Shown here in pieces: positions 45,700 through 57,062 of a stretch of DNA of 64,000 nt. The notes beneath the pieces are model-generated. The model saw only the letters and a program-made list of their open reading frames with translations, was not told the DNA's origin and ran no database searches. Every line of letters starts with the position of its first letter. Position 1 is the stretch's first letter. Both the position numbers and the translations under genes were made by a program. The stretch lies in assembly GCA_949825065.1 (NCBI GenBank), contig OX463864.1, positions 13,157,327 through 13,221,326 of the forward strand, given 5' to 3'. This stretch comes from Odontocerum albicorne (lineage: Eukaryota > Arthropoda > Insecta > Trichoptera > Odontoceridae).

Positions 45700-46460
45700 A
45701 TTATTGATTGTTAAACACTTTGGCGAGCGTATTGCCAAGTAGCAATCTATTCCTACCAGCCAGATGAAAGTAAATAAAGACAGTTACATGGTCGCAAAAA
45801 ATATTCAAATGCTTGTTCAGCTTTACACAATTTATAAATAGTGTACATAGTAAATGTGAGATATCATCAATCAAAGGAAAAATAAAGGATAGGGGAAGGG
45901 AAATATAAAATAATCGGGCTTATCACCAGGCGGCAATCACTTCCAACCAACCAGACAAAAAAAAAATGAAGCAAGCTACATGATCGCAAAAACATTCAAA
46001 TGACTATCCATCCCCATGAAATACGTGAACGTATTCGTGAACATACATACACCCATAAACCCCAAAAAGACGGACAATCACCCAAACATCATATATAGTG
46101 ATATATTATCAATCAAAGGATAAGGGAGGAATGGTGTAGAGAAAAAAAAACAGGAATGAAACACGTTATATTAAAAAAAAAAACAGGAATGAACACGTTA
46201 TATTAAAAAAAAACAGGAATGAAACATGTTATATTAAAAAAAAAACAAGAATGAAACACATTATATGACTTGAAATTACCAGTTTTTTTTCAGTCGCTTC
46301 TTAAAGCATGCCAAAAGCGGAGCGAGTCTAACATTAGTTTGTAACTGGTTTCAGAGTTTCACCGCATGGACAGTAAAAGAGGACGTTAAAAAAAATAAGA
46401 GCGATGAATTGGGAAGACTAATAAACAATCTCTGTTTGAGTGAAGCGCAAACCCATAACA
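45700..46460 (-). mobile_element. Two LINE-X 3' ends in tandem
   Basis: 45710-45912 is a LINE-X tail and part of the UTR. At 45912 a second copy starts with GGGCTTATCACCAGGCGGCA and runs through UTR into RT C-terminal sequence to about 46460. The second copy includes the uninterrupted GGACGTTAAAAAAAATAAG region used to show the empty TTAA site. Confidence 0.7.
46143..46267. repeat. About 31-bp repeat inside LINE-X, four units
   Basis: AACAGGAATGAAACACGTTA followed by TATT and a variable A-run is repeated four times. The unit is the LINE-X stop-proximal region, amplified locally, probably by slippage at the A-run. Confidence 0.85.
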
Positions 46461-46465
46461 CAATT

Positions 46466-47590
46466 TTGATTATAATCTAATTCGCACTCCACAGTTAAAA
46501 TTGCATTCAGCGTACTTGCAGATTACTACAAAATTTCAATAATGTCTTTCATAAGCTTGTTTGGAATTATAAAACGACAACTTTACCTTTATCAATGAAG
46601 TCATCACATACATAATTTACACCTGTGAGTACTTAATTAAAAGGAGATTTTTTATATATTCATCATTTCATTTGAGCGTCCGAATGCACTGTCTATTCGA
46701 TAAATATTATTTGTATCATCCAAGTCTGTTAGTTTGGATCCCCCAGTTGACTATTTTCGTTCAAAAAATGTTAATTATACCAAAAAAAATATTTTGCGAA
46801 AAATGGGATTTGTTAAATATGTTATTTTATGTAAGTTTGTTTGATTGAATAAAATTAATTCGTTATACTGAAAAAATCGTTATTTCGGTATTCGTTATAA
46901 TGATATTTGACCTGTATTAAGAAAATTAACATGCAAAACGAAGTCAAAATGGTTGACGTTGAACAAAATATAATTTTCAATGTCTTGGGCTTTGTGACAT
47001 TGGTTCCCAAACTGTTTCGATTCAAAGCACTCTTTATTTATCAAGATTTTTTCATGGGGGCTAAATCAGAACATATCTGACAGTTATTTTGGTTACGTAG
47101 GTTAAAAAATAAATGAAACACGTATTAAAATTCACAAAAAGTTTCGTTATAATTACACATTTTAAACAATCATATCATTGAATAAAGGCACCGAAATTAG
47201 AGGACTCTCTCAAATCTTGGAATCAGTAAATGGTTTGTACTTTGTCCGTTAGATGTCACGTTTATTTATCGCATCAGCACATTAATAGTCCGATTAAAAA
47301 ATCACGTAAGCCTAATATCAGTGAAAGTATTGGAACATTCCGCGGCACTCCTGTACGCCAGCCGCTGAGTAAACCTTGCTGAGAGAACCACTGGTCTATA
47401 TTATTAAGTTATGTAATAATTTGTACCTAAAATATACCCAAAATATGTGATATACCATAAGTAGGTCTATAATGACCCCACAAGAAGTACTTGTGGCTTC
47501 CAATGGCAAAAAGTTACATGTTAAAGTACATGTACCAAAAAAGTGTACTGATATTCGACTTCTTTTATAGAAATTCTCATGTTTCATTAA
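46466..47590. other. Unassigned sequence
   Basis: No gene or family recognised apart from the TATAACGAA-type motifs at 46860-46920. Confidence 0.45.
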
Positions 47591-47594
47591 TTCA

Positions 47595-47660
47595 TTCGTA
47601 TAGTGACCCTTCTACATATCTGGATTGGCGATTCTGATATTTGAAGACTATGCCCACAAG
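47595..47660 (-). mobile_element. SINE-C 3' fragment
   Basis: TTCTACATATCTGGATTGG and GATTCTGATATTTGAAGAC match the 3' end of SINE-C at 11580-11620. The rest is missing. Confidence 0.45.
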
Positions 47661-47836
47661 ACTATTAGCTTTTCCGAAATGTTTTTTTTTGTATTTTCGA
47701 AAAATGATTAATGATTTTTCGATTTATTTAAAATCAGGTAAAATTGTCAGGGTTCCAGTTTTTTAATCAAAAGGGTTCCACGGTTAAAATATATTAGGAA
47801 CCACATCACTAAGGGCACTGTGAAACGAAAAAAAAA

Positions 47837-48168
47837 TGAAAACCACTGCCTTGTAGCATTATCAAGGACAACTCATGACTAGACAGAAGTTAGCCCAAAA
47901 ATTGAAACCCACTGCCTTGTAGCATTATCAAGGACAACTCATGACTAGACAGAAGTTAGCCCAAAAATTGGAAACCACTGCCTTGTAGTATTATCAAGGA
48001 CAACTCATGACTAGACAGAAGTTAGCCTAAACATTGAAAACCACTGCCTTGTAGCATTATCAAGGACAACTCATGACTAGACAGAAGTTAGCCCAAAAAT
48101 TGAAAACCACTGCCTTGTAGCATTATCAAGGACAACTCATGACTAGACAGAAGTTAGCCCAAAAATTC
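47837..48168. repeat. 66-bp tandem array, five units
   Basis: CCACTGCCTTGTAG recurs at 47843, 47909, 47975, 48041 and 48107, exactly 66 bp apart. Units differ by only a few substitutions. It is flanked by unrelated sequence. Confidence 0.95.
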
Positions 48169-48324
48169 TTGCTCTTGAAAAAAAAATGCTCGACTGTCGC
48201 ATAACAGCTGTCTGTCAATAATTCAGTAAGCGTGGGCCGGTAGCTAGTTACGTGCGGATAGAACTACAGAAACAAGACGCCTAAACGTTGGAACGCAAAA
48301 TTTCATATCCCATAATCGAGACGA

Positions 48325-48645
48325 TTCATTATACATTTTAACTGATAATATGGACATGTTAAAGAGCGTGACTGAGAGACAATATTACCTCCAGCTCCAA
48401 TAATCGAGCTTTTGGGTTAAAAATCAGTCTAGTAGAGCAAAAAACTTAAAATTCACCATCAAGATAATTCGGAAATATTACCGCGTGTAGACATGTAACA
48501 ACAGTGGCGCATATCTAGCGCGTGCGAGTATTATTACCAGATAAACTATTTAACCAAACTGGTATATTTTATATTTTTTTAGAGTACCATCGGAAACTAA
48601 ACTCGGAGCCACCGAATGGAAAACCAGCGTTTTACCAACTACAAG
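48325..48645 (-). mobile_element. SINE-C copy
   Basis: The plus strand shows GGACATGTTAAAGAGCGTGA, GAGACAATATTACC and a decayed CACGTG-like block, ending in a tRNA-like head (CATCGGAAACTAAACTCGG, GTTTTACCAACT) in reverse. The order matches 11570-11860. Confidence 0.55.
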
Positions 48646-49370
48646 CTTGACAGATCTTTAAATTGCTTTCCATCTACATTCCAGAATATAAAATATGTTT
48701 GGAACATGAATGAGAATGCTTAATTTATACATTTCGTCTGGTACCTTCTGTGTCTGTGTTTTCCCTATTCTATCTTTTCAACTCCTGTACAAATAAGTAT
48801 ATACCAAAACATTTCTACAACTCTCCTACTCCATCTCAACATTCACAAGTACACATTTCCTCTGGGACCTTTTTCTACACCTCAAAATACTGTACTTTGG
48901 CAGCAATGCTCACAGTATATACAACATGTATACAATTTTTTAAACACCTACTGCGGTGTCGAAGGCAATGGGAAACCACCGCACTCTTTTCCCTAGAAAA
49001 CTACACGAATATGCTCAACAATTTATGGGTCACGTTCTTCAGTATTGAAGTCACGAGGAACAAATACGAGTATATATCTGATATTATCGTCATTGACCAA
49101 AGATTTTTTTAAGTGTTTATTCTTTAATTTGGCCATGTCCTCTCTGCACGACACTCTTTATTTGCTCTGTCCAAAATAACGATAAATGAATTTTTTGCTT
49201 TCGCTCTTATCTCTGATATGAAAACTATAGTAAAAGCTACTTAAAATTTGAAACAGGGAAATAAATACCAATACAATTTTTTTTAAATACTTTATATTTT
49301 AAAATAATTACTGTTTTAAATGCATTTCTGAGTGCATTCAGAATTAATTTTGCAATATGTATACTATTTA
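48646..49370. other. Unassigned sequence
   Basis: A 120-codon frame at 48750-49112 is open but has no recognised motif. Its C/T-rich start resembles decayed LINE-Z UTR sequence. Confidence 0.4.
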
Positions 49371-49379
49371 TTTAACTCT

Positions 49380-49620
49380 TCATTGCTTGATAATTTAGCG
49401 GACTTATTGCCAGGTGGCTTTCTTTTCCAACCAACCAGACAAAAGTTAATAAAGGAAGTTGCATGGTCGCAGAACTTAACATACGAGTATTTCGATCATT
49501 ATTTATTTATACAAAATTCATAAAAAAAAAATTATACAAATAAAAGTGATACATTAACATTCAAAGGGAAAATAAGGGATGGTGGAGAGGAAAGGAAAAT
49601 CGGCAATGAAACACATTACA
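49380..49620 (-). mobile_element. LINE-X 3' UTR copy
   Basis: It begins GGACTTATTGCCAGGTGGC, passes CCAACCAACCAGACAAAAG and GGAAGTTGCATGGTCGC, and reaches GGGATGGTGGAGAGGAAAGG, then AATGAAACACATTA. The coding part is not reached. Confidence 0.75.
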
Positions 49621-49932
49621 ATATACGTAATACGTGAAAAAAATTAGATATTACGCACTGAAGAAAATGAAAACATGTAGATTGAAATGCACGTGTAGGC
49701 TTTATTTTTGTAGTTCGGCTTTCATTTTATTCCCAAATGACACTTAGTTATCATTTTGTGCAAGGGCGCGCATATTTTATTTTGTCCCCCGGGCGCCGAA
49801 GAATCTCGCAACGCTACTGAATATGTTTCTGAAAGTTTAGACGTATATATTTTTATGGAATTCAGTTGTCGATATCTGAGTCTCGAGTGAATTCAGATCT
49901 CACGCATATAAAAAGAACCCTTAATCAATAAG
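49621..49932. other. Unassigned sequence
   Basis: A small GC-richer patch at 49765-49820; no family recognised. Confidence 0.45.
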
Positions 49933-50005
49933 AGTATACCGTTTAAAAATATGTTAGGTTTAACATATTTTTAAACGGTATACTCGGTACTTTAAACGGT
50001 ATACT
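49933..50005. repeat. Perfect 24-bp hairpin plus a third direct partial copy
   Basis: 49933-49956 is exactly inverted at 49961-49984, with a 4-base spacer. TTTAAACGGTATACT at 49991-50005 repeats the second arm's end in direct orientation. The architecture is the same as at 4971-5052, although the sequence is unrelated. Confidence 0.9.
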
Positions 50006-50680
50006 GTGATCTTTAATTATCTAGTCTCAAGTTTTTGTCTAGACTAAAGAGTAAATCATAAAAAAATGGACACAAAATGAAAGAAATACAATATTATACA
50101 TAAACAAAAATTAAACCTAGATACATATTAATTTTTACGTATAAAAGGCATCCACAATTATATAAATATATTATTTATTTATGTAATATCACATTTATAC
50201 TGTGTGAATTGTGTTTATGTTCAATACAAAAAAAAACATGTACGAGTTTGCCAGCCCTCAACAAAATACACACGAGGACCGCGAACCTTCACACAATATC
50301 TGTTTTAGGACACGGCCCAAAAAGGTTGGCTACCCCTAGTGTAAGGTTTTTTTATATGTTTATGAAATTCACGACACATCAGTGTTTTTTTTTACAGAAT
50401 ATTATTAACACGAACACCCAAAACAACTTAATTTACAGCATTGGGACTCTATTTAAAAAAAAAATTCTGATAACATCGGGAATCGGCCACCCCAAAACTT
50501 CCGAGTAATATCAAGTAGGCCGCGAAGGTCGTAACGCACGATTTTTAAATTACATATTACAAAAGAATGTTTAATAAATAAAATAAATAGTTTTATAAAG
50601 ATTTATCCACTTTATTTATTTTACCAGTATAATATTTTTTTTGTTACCACCAATTACATGAATCCGACAACTCGTGTTTG
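50006..50680. other. Unassigned sequence with a decayed tRNA-like segment
   Basis: 50465-50532 in reverse complement begins CGACCTTCGCGGCCTAC and may be a decayed SINE-A head. Otherwise nothing is recognised. Confidence 0.4.
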
Positions 50681-50684
50681 TACC

Positions 50685-50792
50685 TCTTACCTGAGGCTCT
50701 TTTAGGTAGGGATTACGTCTGAAGAAAGCTTTGAGATAGAAGGTGGAAACATGTGTTGCAGGGATTAATATAATTTCAGCAATAACAAAGTA
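50685..50792 (+). mobile_element. PLE-B terminal copy 1
   Basis: GTCTGAAGAAAGCTTTGAG, AGAAGGTGGAAACATGTGTT and GGGATTAATATAATTTC end in AATAACAAAGTA. The modules recur in order at 51950-52080 and 60745-60875. The conserved CTGAAGA...GAAAC plus 3' ATTAATGTAATT layout is typical of PLE ends. It is interrupted on its right by the TA-flanked element. Confidence 0.55.
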
Positions 50793-51745
50793 TAGATCAT
50801 TCAGTCAGAAGACTCATTTTGTAATAGTGTGAGTAAGAGTGCGTTTACAAAAACTTGTCCCTTTAATTTTTTAATGAAGTGAAAAAGCAAAAAAAACATA
50901 AAAATAATATTTTATATTCAAACATTGAAATGAATACACTTGTTTTGTAAATTAAAAATGCTGTCGGCTTAAATTGTAATAATCATAAAAATAAAATGAA
51001 AATAAGTTTGTTTCACATATTAATTGTTTAGGCATGGCAGATTCTTGAAAACATTAAATAACAATAATGGAATTTTTCAAGATTTAAAATAAATATAAGT
51101 ACAAGAAGTGAAAAAGTTCGTCAGCTTTAATTAGATTATAGCACATAAAAATAAAATTAATGTAAGATTATTTAACATATTAATGTATCATAATTACATA
51201 ATTACAATGCCAAATAATAAAGTTTTAAAATAATAGTGGATGGAGTGATATTAAATTCTAGGAAACTTTAAGTTATAACAAAGCACATTTTTTTAATTTT
51301 ATTTTTTATTTTTTTATTATTTAACCTGATGAGTTAATTACCATGTAGCAATCTCTGCCAACCAACCAGAAAAATGTTTTAATGGTCCCTAAGTGAAAAC
51401 CAGACTGGAATCCCATTTAAAAAAATCTGTGTTCCAGCGGGGATCGAACCCGCAACCTCCGGATCGGCAGACAAGCGTCTTACCACCAGGTCACGGGGGT
51501 CGTCTTCTTACATTCTAAGCTTTTGAAAAATTTTGAATTTTACATTAAATTAGACAAAAATCGCACTCCTTATTTCGACATGGTAGTGTTTTTCTAATCA
51601 CCGAGTATTTTAACAACAATACAAACGTTCGCTCTGCGCGAACCAATCGTGTGGCATTCTAAAACCAATACCACTACATAAGTTGTGTAATACATAGAGT
51701 GTTACTCACACTATTGCAAAATGAGTCTTCTGGCGGAATGATCTA
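50793..51745. mobile_element. 953-bp TA-flanked DNA transposon with about 46-bp TIRs
   Basis: The left end TAGATCATTCAGTCAGAAGA, CTCATTTTGTAATAGTG is matched by the reverse complement of the right end, TAGATCATTCCGCCAGAAGA, CTCATTTTGCAATAGTG, with about four mismatches. TA dinucleotides flank it at 50791-50792 and 51746-51747. No transposase frame is present. TA targeting suggests a Tc1/mariner-type source. A SINE-A copy lies inside. Confidence 0.8.
51318..51502 (-). mobile_element. SINE-A copy with the best promoter boxes
   Basis: On the minus strand the head CGACCCCCGTGACCTGGTGG with TAAGACGCTTGTC is followed by GCGGGTTCGATCCCCGC, a near-perfect B box. The body GGGATTCCAGTCTGGTTTTC and tail CTGGTTGGTTGGCAGAGATT end in an AATAAAAAAAT run. 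Probably one of the younger copies. Confidence 0.85.
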
Positions 51746-51949
51746 TAATTAATTATTAAATATAACAAATTTAAATGTTTTGTTGAAATTTTTTTTTATA
51801 ACTAGTTAAATACACATTTTTTTACTTTACTGAAATATGAGTGCGTGTGGTCTATTGATTGAATAGTACTTTTATTCAAGGGTAGCATTACTTTCCTTAC
51901 TCATTCAAATGTTTCCTTAGGGTTAATAGGTCACACTCTACCGGTGAAA

Positions 51950-52080
51950 TGTGACAACAGTTGGACTTAAGTATTATTCTCGTAACAAAACAGGATTATC
52001 CCACCTAAAGAGGACCTCGAGATAGAAAGTAGAAACACGTGTTTCGGGGATTAATGTAATTAGAGGATTAACAAAGTAAG
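51950..52080 (+). mobile_element. PLE-B terminal copy 2
   Basis: CCTAAAGAGGACCTCGAG, AGAAAGTAGAAACACGTG, TTTCGGGGATTAATGTAATT then GGATTAACAAAGTAAG. The uninterrupted AACAAAGTAAGTTATTATT end supplies the empty-site comparison for the TA element. Confidence 0.55.
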
Positions 52081-52934
52081 TTATTATTAAATATTCTTAT
52101 ATGGAGTATCGAAAAGTAAAATTCCAAATCTTTGATAAAACTTCAAATTATTTTTGTTACGCTCATGTTTTCAGCTGAGAACATTTGTGCTTAGCCATTA
52201 AATGTTTCATGGCTGACTGATTTGAAAATATGTACAATATTTAGTCTTAAATATATTATTGTATACACGGATGGTTAAAATAAAGTTTTTATTGTGTTAA
52301 TTATTGATATTGTATTTGTTTACTGTTTGTATATATATACCTATATGTGTGTGAGATATGTGGGTATTTTGGATTAAGGCGTTGAAAAAGTTGGATGAAA
52401 TAGGGTTGCCAGCAAAAATTTTATGACTTTGGGATTTTGGTTTGTGGCTTTATTTCCGGTCCCGGGATATAAACTATCCTGCGGCCCATTTTCATTTATG
52501 ATCGTATTAAAAAGGTCTTCACGAATTGTTTTTCGTGACAGATAATATCGAAATTCGATAAATATAGAAAATAAAATTCAATTTTGTCGATATCATTTGA
52601 ATTTTCAATGTAAATCATTAATAATTTAACAGAATTTATAATATATATATACTCGTATATACAATTTGACGGATGATGAAAAACATTTGTAACAAAGCAC
52701 CAAAAAATTTTACTTGAATATTAAAAATCCAACGTTACAAAAACGAAAAATCGTGTTTTGAAAAGATGAATTTCAAGGAAATCTGTTTTAAATTATTCGT
52801 GTAAATTGTATTTCAAATATATTTTTTTCCGTTTTGATTCGAATACATTTTTTATGATTCGTTACAAAGATGAAGAAGTTTTAGTATGAATAATCATGAT
52901 ATGAAGTGAATTTTTGTTTTGTAATTAAAAATAT
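52081..52934. other. Unassigned AT-rich sequence
   Basis: Short TA-rich runs near 52320 and 52640. No gene or family recognised. Confidence 0.5.
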
Positions 52935-52935
52935 A

Positions 52936-54147
52936 GGCTGTCCCAAAAAAATTATGAACACTTTAACCCTTCCTGTCCTGTGATGTGTAACTAGTACACA
53001 TTGCTTCTAAAAACCTTAATATCTCTATAAATATAATAAATACTGGGTTCAGATTTTAGGTATTTCTCCGTAATACATTTACGCATTGAATGAAAAATAA
53101 TATTAATAATAATTAGCACTTATCGGCCACATCAGATATATTTTGTAAAAATCGGGAATAAATTCACCAATACAATCAAACGTGTGCCAGTGTGTGACAT
53201 AGGAATATTCATTTAAAAAAAACCGCTATGGGTGAAGAAGCGACGCTATTCACGTCTCACACTCACTCTATTTCGGTATATGGGAACGCAAGAAATAGAA
53301 TCTCAGTTTGCTCGCTTCTCTCGCTATGTAGCCAGCGGGCTATCGTTCGAGGTGGTCGTTTCGCCCGTTTTGTGAACGTCGTCCGATGTTTTTTTTTTTT
53401 TCATGTTTTCAGCAATTAAATTTCAATTATTATCCCTTTTGACTTCAAATTTGAGCTATTGGCTATGAATATTCTTATTTTTCCGATTTTAAATCACTCA
53501 CTTTATATGTGTATTGAATACACAGCACCGGAACGGGCGGATTTTTTTTAGCACAGGAAGGTAAAGGTTAACATCGTGGCGTTTACTGGAATTTGCTGTA
53601 GGTATTTGTCATACCACACATTCGTGAGGAGTTTAAGGATAAAGAGATACTTTATTTATAGCAAAATAGTGTAGCTCCCCACTACTATCGTGATGTGAGA
53701 ACCTATCTTGAGGAAAAATTGCTGAATAAATGAATTGGACGTAGAGGTATCATTGGATACCCTTCGCGCTACACACACCTTACGCCAATGTACTTTTTAA
53801 TGGAGACTCATCAAAGATAAAGCCTTTGACACAAAAACGGCAACGGTTAATTCATTGAGAGTCACCATTCAAAGAGAATGCGCCCAAATACCAAAACAAC
53901 GTTATGTTTGCTATTTCACGTTATTAGCAGAGCATGAATCAGAATGCCCATTAATTAGAACATTTGCGATTACTAAAATAACTCTACGTCTGATTTCTTT
54001 AAATTTGAGTTTTTACCATATTTAGTTTCATAATACATTACTGTCAGTTCCATCAGTGGATATAATCAAAGATTGACATGATAACCTTAATAAATATTGA
54101 ATTTATAATATTCAAAGGGTGTATACATTTTTGGGACAGCCTGTGTA
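52936..54147 (+). mobile_element. Decayed mariner-like element split by a TTAA MITE
   Basis: The ends are GGCTGTCCCAAAAAAATTAT on the left and, inverted, GGCTGTCCCAAAAATGTATA on the right. Between them, at 53630-53990, a decayed frame gives YYRDVRTYLEEKLLNK, a stop, IGRRGIIGYPSR and THLTPMYFLME. These correspond to QQDGAPPHYxxxVRxYL...WIGRRGxIxWPPRSPDLTPLDFF. Two catalytic aspartates are lost (N and Y). The N-terminal half of the gene is deleted. Confidence 0.75.
52967..53567. mobile_element. TTAA-flanked element, copy 3 (601 bp)
   Basis: It is flanked by TTAA at 52963-52966 and 53568-53571. The ends are CCCTTCCTGTCCTGTGATG and, inverted, CCTTTACCTTCCTGTGCTAA with AAAAAATCCGCC, homologous to the ends of the 215-bp copies but with a longer, different interior. 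The 63-codon ORF inside is not recognised. Confidence 0.75.
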
Positions 54148-54910
54148 AATTGAGTGTTGTATGTTTTTAAAACCAATGCTATTTGTTATTTTGTTGACAT
54201 TTTTTGTACGCCTATTATTTATTTAGTTTTTTGCGTGTATTTAACGTTAATAGAGCAATATTTCTTCTAGATTTTAAACAAATTTATATTTTTCCTTCAT
54301 TATAAAGTTTAATTTATTTTATTTCTTGGTGTATTGTCACAAACACGTATATTTTTTTTCTATATATAAACATTTATACGAAATAGATTTCAACAAACAC
54401 ATCATTACTTAAATAAATAAAAATATCACTAGCTTACGTTTCTCACATTGAAAATAATTAATTTACTCTTTATATAATCAAACTGAATTGTTTTAAACGT
54501 AAATAAATATAAGAATAAAAACAATTTTAACCAACTCTAATTTTTAACAATTTATAGTCAAAATAATCTTACGTTTGTATCATGATAATAAATGGGTTAA
54601 TTGCAAATCAAAATTTCCCAAAGTAAGGTAAAATTATTTTAACTGGCAACATCACAATGAAAGCATTTTATTGTTTGCTCTTTTGGGTTTTTGAATAATT
54701 GCTTACAGGCGATGCGTTGGTTCGGTTAAGAGTCTCTTGGCGCCCTTCTGTCGTCACTCTTTTGCTTTTTTTAGAATCGAGAAGCAGCACCTGAATTGTT
54801 ACATATTATGGCATGTCAAAAATGATATTGTTTTCCCGCCAATTGGAAAAATAAATGTTTGATTTCAATGACAAGTGTGAAGAATTCTTTATCGACTTGT
54901 TTCTAATGTA
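54148..54910. other. Unassigned AT-rich sequence
   Basis: A small GC-richer patch at 54700-54780; no family recognised. Confidence 0.45.
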
Positions 54911-54913
54911 CAG

Positions 54914-55063
54914 CCAATCAGAATGTGAGACCTTGTACAAAAAAAATCTTAAGTGTTTCACATCCTGATCGACGATCGATATTGGTTAATCTTCACAACA
55001 AATAATGATTTGTAACAACCGATCAGAATGTGAGAGCTTTATTATTTTGCATTCTGATCATTT
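54914..55063. promoter_or_regulatory. Cluster of four GATCAGAATGTGA-like motifs
   Basis: CCAATCAGAATGTGAGA at 54914 and CCGATCAGAATGTGAGA at 55019 are direct. TCACATCCTGATCG at 54958 and GCATTCTGATCATT at 55049 are inverted. Four related 13-bp motifs in 150 bp might be protein-binding sites or a decayed foldback element. No promoter or gene nearby supports either reading. Confidence 0.35.
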
Positions 55064-56690
55064 ATGAAATACAGAAAATTTCATACGCTCAAAAGAGAGC
55101 CACAATTAATTATTTTAATATTTTTAAATTTTGTTTTGCTTTTAAATTATTAAGTTTTAAATGTTTGTAAGAAAAAACCTTCTTCACATAACTTTATTTG
55201 ATTGTTTTTGCTGACAGGCGCGATGGATTTCCACGATAGAAAATGAAGCCTTGAAATGGTATGCATTTTTACAAATTTTAGATAAAAGAAAACATTCACC
55301 GACTTAGATTTTACCTTATAATTTAAAAAAAATATTTTTCCTTTAACTTATTTAACATCTATCATATAAAAGACATTGTTGTGTAGTTAATAAAATAAAA
55401 TAAAAATAATATCGATAACTTTTCAATCTGTAAAAATGCATTTTATTTACATGTGTCAAACCATAGACAATTTTGTGTGGTGTAAATGTCAACATGCGTT
55501 TTAAAAACGAAAAAGTAGTATAAAATCTGATGCATTAAATAAAAAAAACTTGTTCCATTAATTATTATTTATAAAAGAAAAGTTTATAAATAAATCAATT
55601 GATAAAAAAAAACTTTTTTTTTAATTTCAGATTTTTTTAAATACTGATAACGTGGAATTTTTCCTGGTGATGGCACAAAAAAAAAGTATTTTTCCCCAAC
55701 TACGAAAATTTTTGTCAATCATCCCCGCCAATTGCGCAATCGAAAATTAAATCAAAAATCAATTTTCCCACCTCGCGAGCAAAATCGTTCAAGTAACCGA
55801 ATCAGACGACTTCCATCCTATTTAAAGTTAACCTTGAAGAAACAATTCATCAACCTTAAACGTCAAATGATAAAATTTGATTTTATAATTTACAATCTCC
55901 CTCGAGAAAGCCCAAGATAATAAGAGGCTGGGTTGCCATAATCAATAATAATTGCTATGGTCTTAAAGCAAGATTCCCTTTTTGACGTTTGAGATTGATT
56001 ATTATTTCGCTCGAACAAATAATAACAATGATAAATGTTTCTAATAAATTTGAAATTAATAATTCAACGCAAATAAGAATTATTTAATTTATTTATGTTG
56101 TTTTATTTAGTATCTCCTATGCAACATTTATTAATTACATGGTATTAACGAAAAAGCAAACCGTATATATTTTTTAATAACAATTTATGGCATTGAAATA
56201 TAAACATTATTGCCAGGTTTTCTTACTTTCCTCTCATTACGGAGATAGTTTATTTCTTTTTGTAGAATGGCAACAAGCCCTCTTAACGGAAAAAAAACAA
56301 TCTCTTCGTGAATATGTTGTTTTTTACTTTATTTTTTAAGTTGTTGTGACAACTTCAAAAATCCTTGCTCATCGCACCAATCAACTTCTTCTTGCTTTAA
56401 CAATAACACTAACCAATGAGGAGACACAAACGGTGCATCTACAGAAATAAAAATCAACCACCCAACACGGAAAAAAAGGATCTTGAAAGCTCCAACGAAA
56501 ACGTTATTCTGTCCCATCGATAGACCCCCGCCACACTAGGCGAACCTTAAAGTACAAATATATATATCAATTAAAAAAAAATCACCCGTGTTGCGGATAT
56601 ACAAAATTAATTTACTAGGACTTGTGATGTAGTGGTAAACAATTTCATACATTTGTCCTAAAGATTAAATATTCAAACTTTGCTTTCATA
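55064..56690. other. Unassigned sequence
   Basis: Contains a 62-codon basic frame at 55732-55920 (rich in R, K, Q and N) and a 62-codon minus-strand frame at 56329-56517. Neither shows a known domain, and neither sits in a convincing gene context. Confidence 0.4.
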
Positions 56691-57062
56691 CACATAGTTA
56701 CAACCCAAACGGTAACACACAACTCCAAACACATCATAATCTCAACAACCACATCAAAAGTATGCCTAACAACTCTTCATCACACGTTCTACATTCCCAT
56801 TAGTTATTCACTTACATATCTATGTGGACACCTACAAAAACTCCTCACTCCTCGCTCTCCTTTTCAAAGAGTCACCATATTACATATATTTTTTTATTTG
56901 ATGGCGTAGCATTAAAAAAGTCACAATTTTCCCCCAGGAATGTGTAGTCGATTCTTAGCGCAAAAAAATAAATGCATGTGTCTTCCTCTAAATGATTTGT
57001 TGGAACCAGATTCAGTACGTCACCTCTTGTTCTATCAATGTGATTTAACTTACTTAGTTAGT

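Noticed and set aside
47837..48168. CRISPR-like regular 66-bp spacing
   Set aside because: The whole 66-bp unit is conserved, so there are no spacers.
51430..51502. Functional tRNA gene (good B box, A-box-like sequence)
   Set aside because: The sequence is the head of a SINE with the same body and tail as other copies; acceptor-stem pairing is not convincing.
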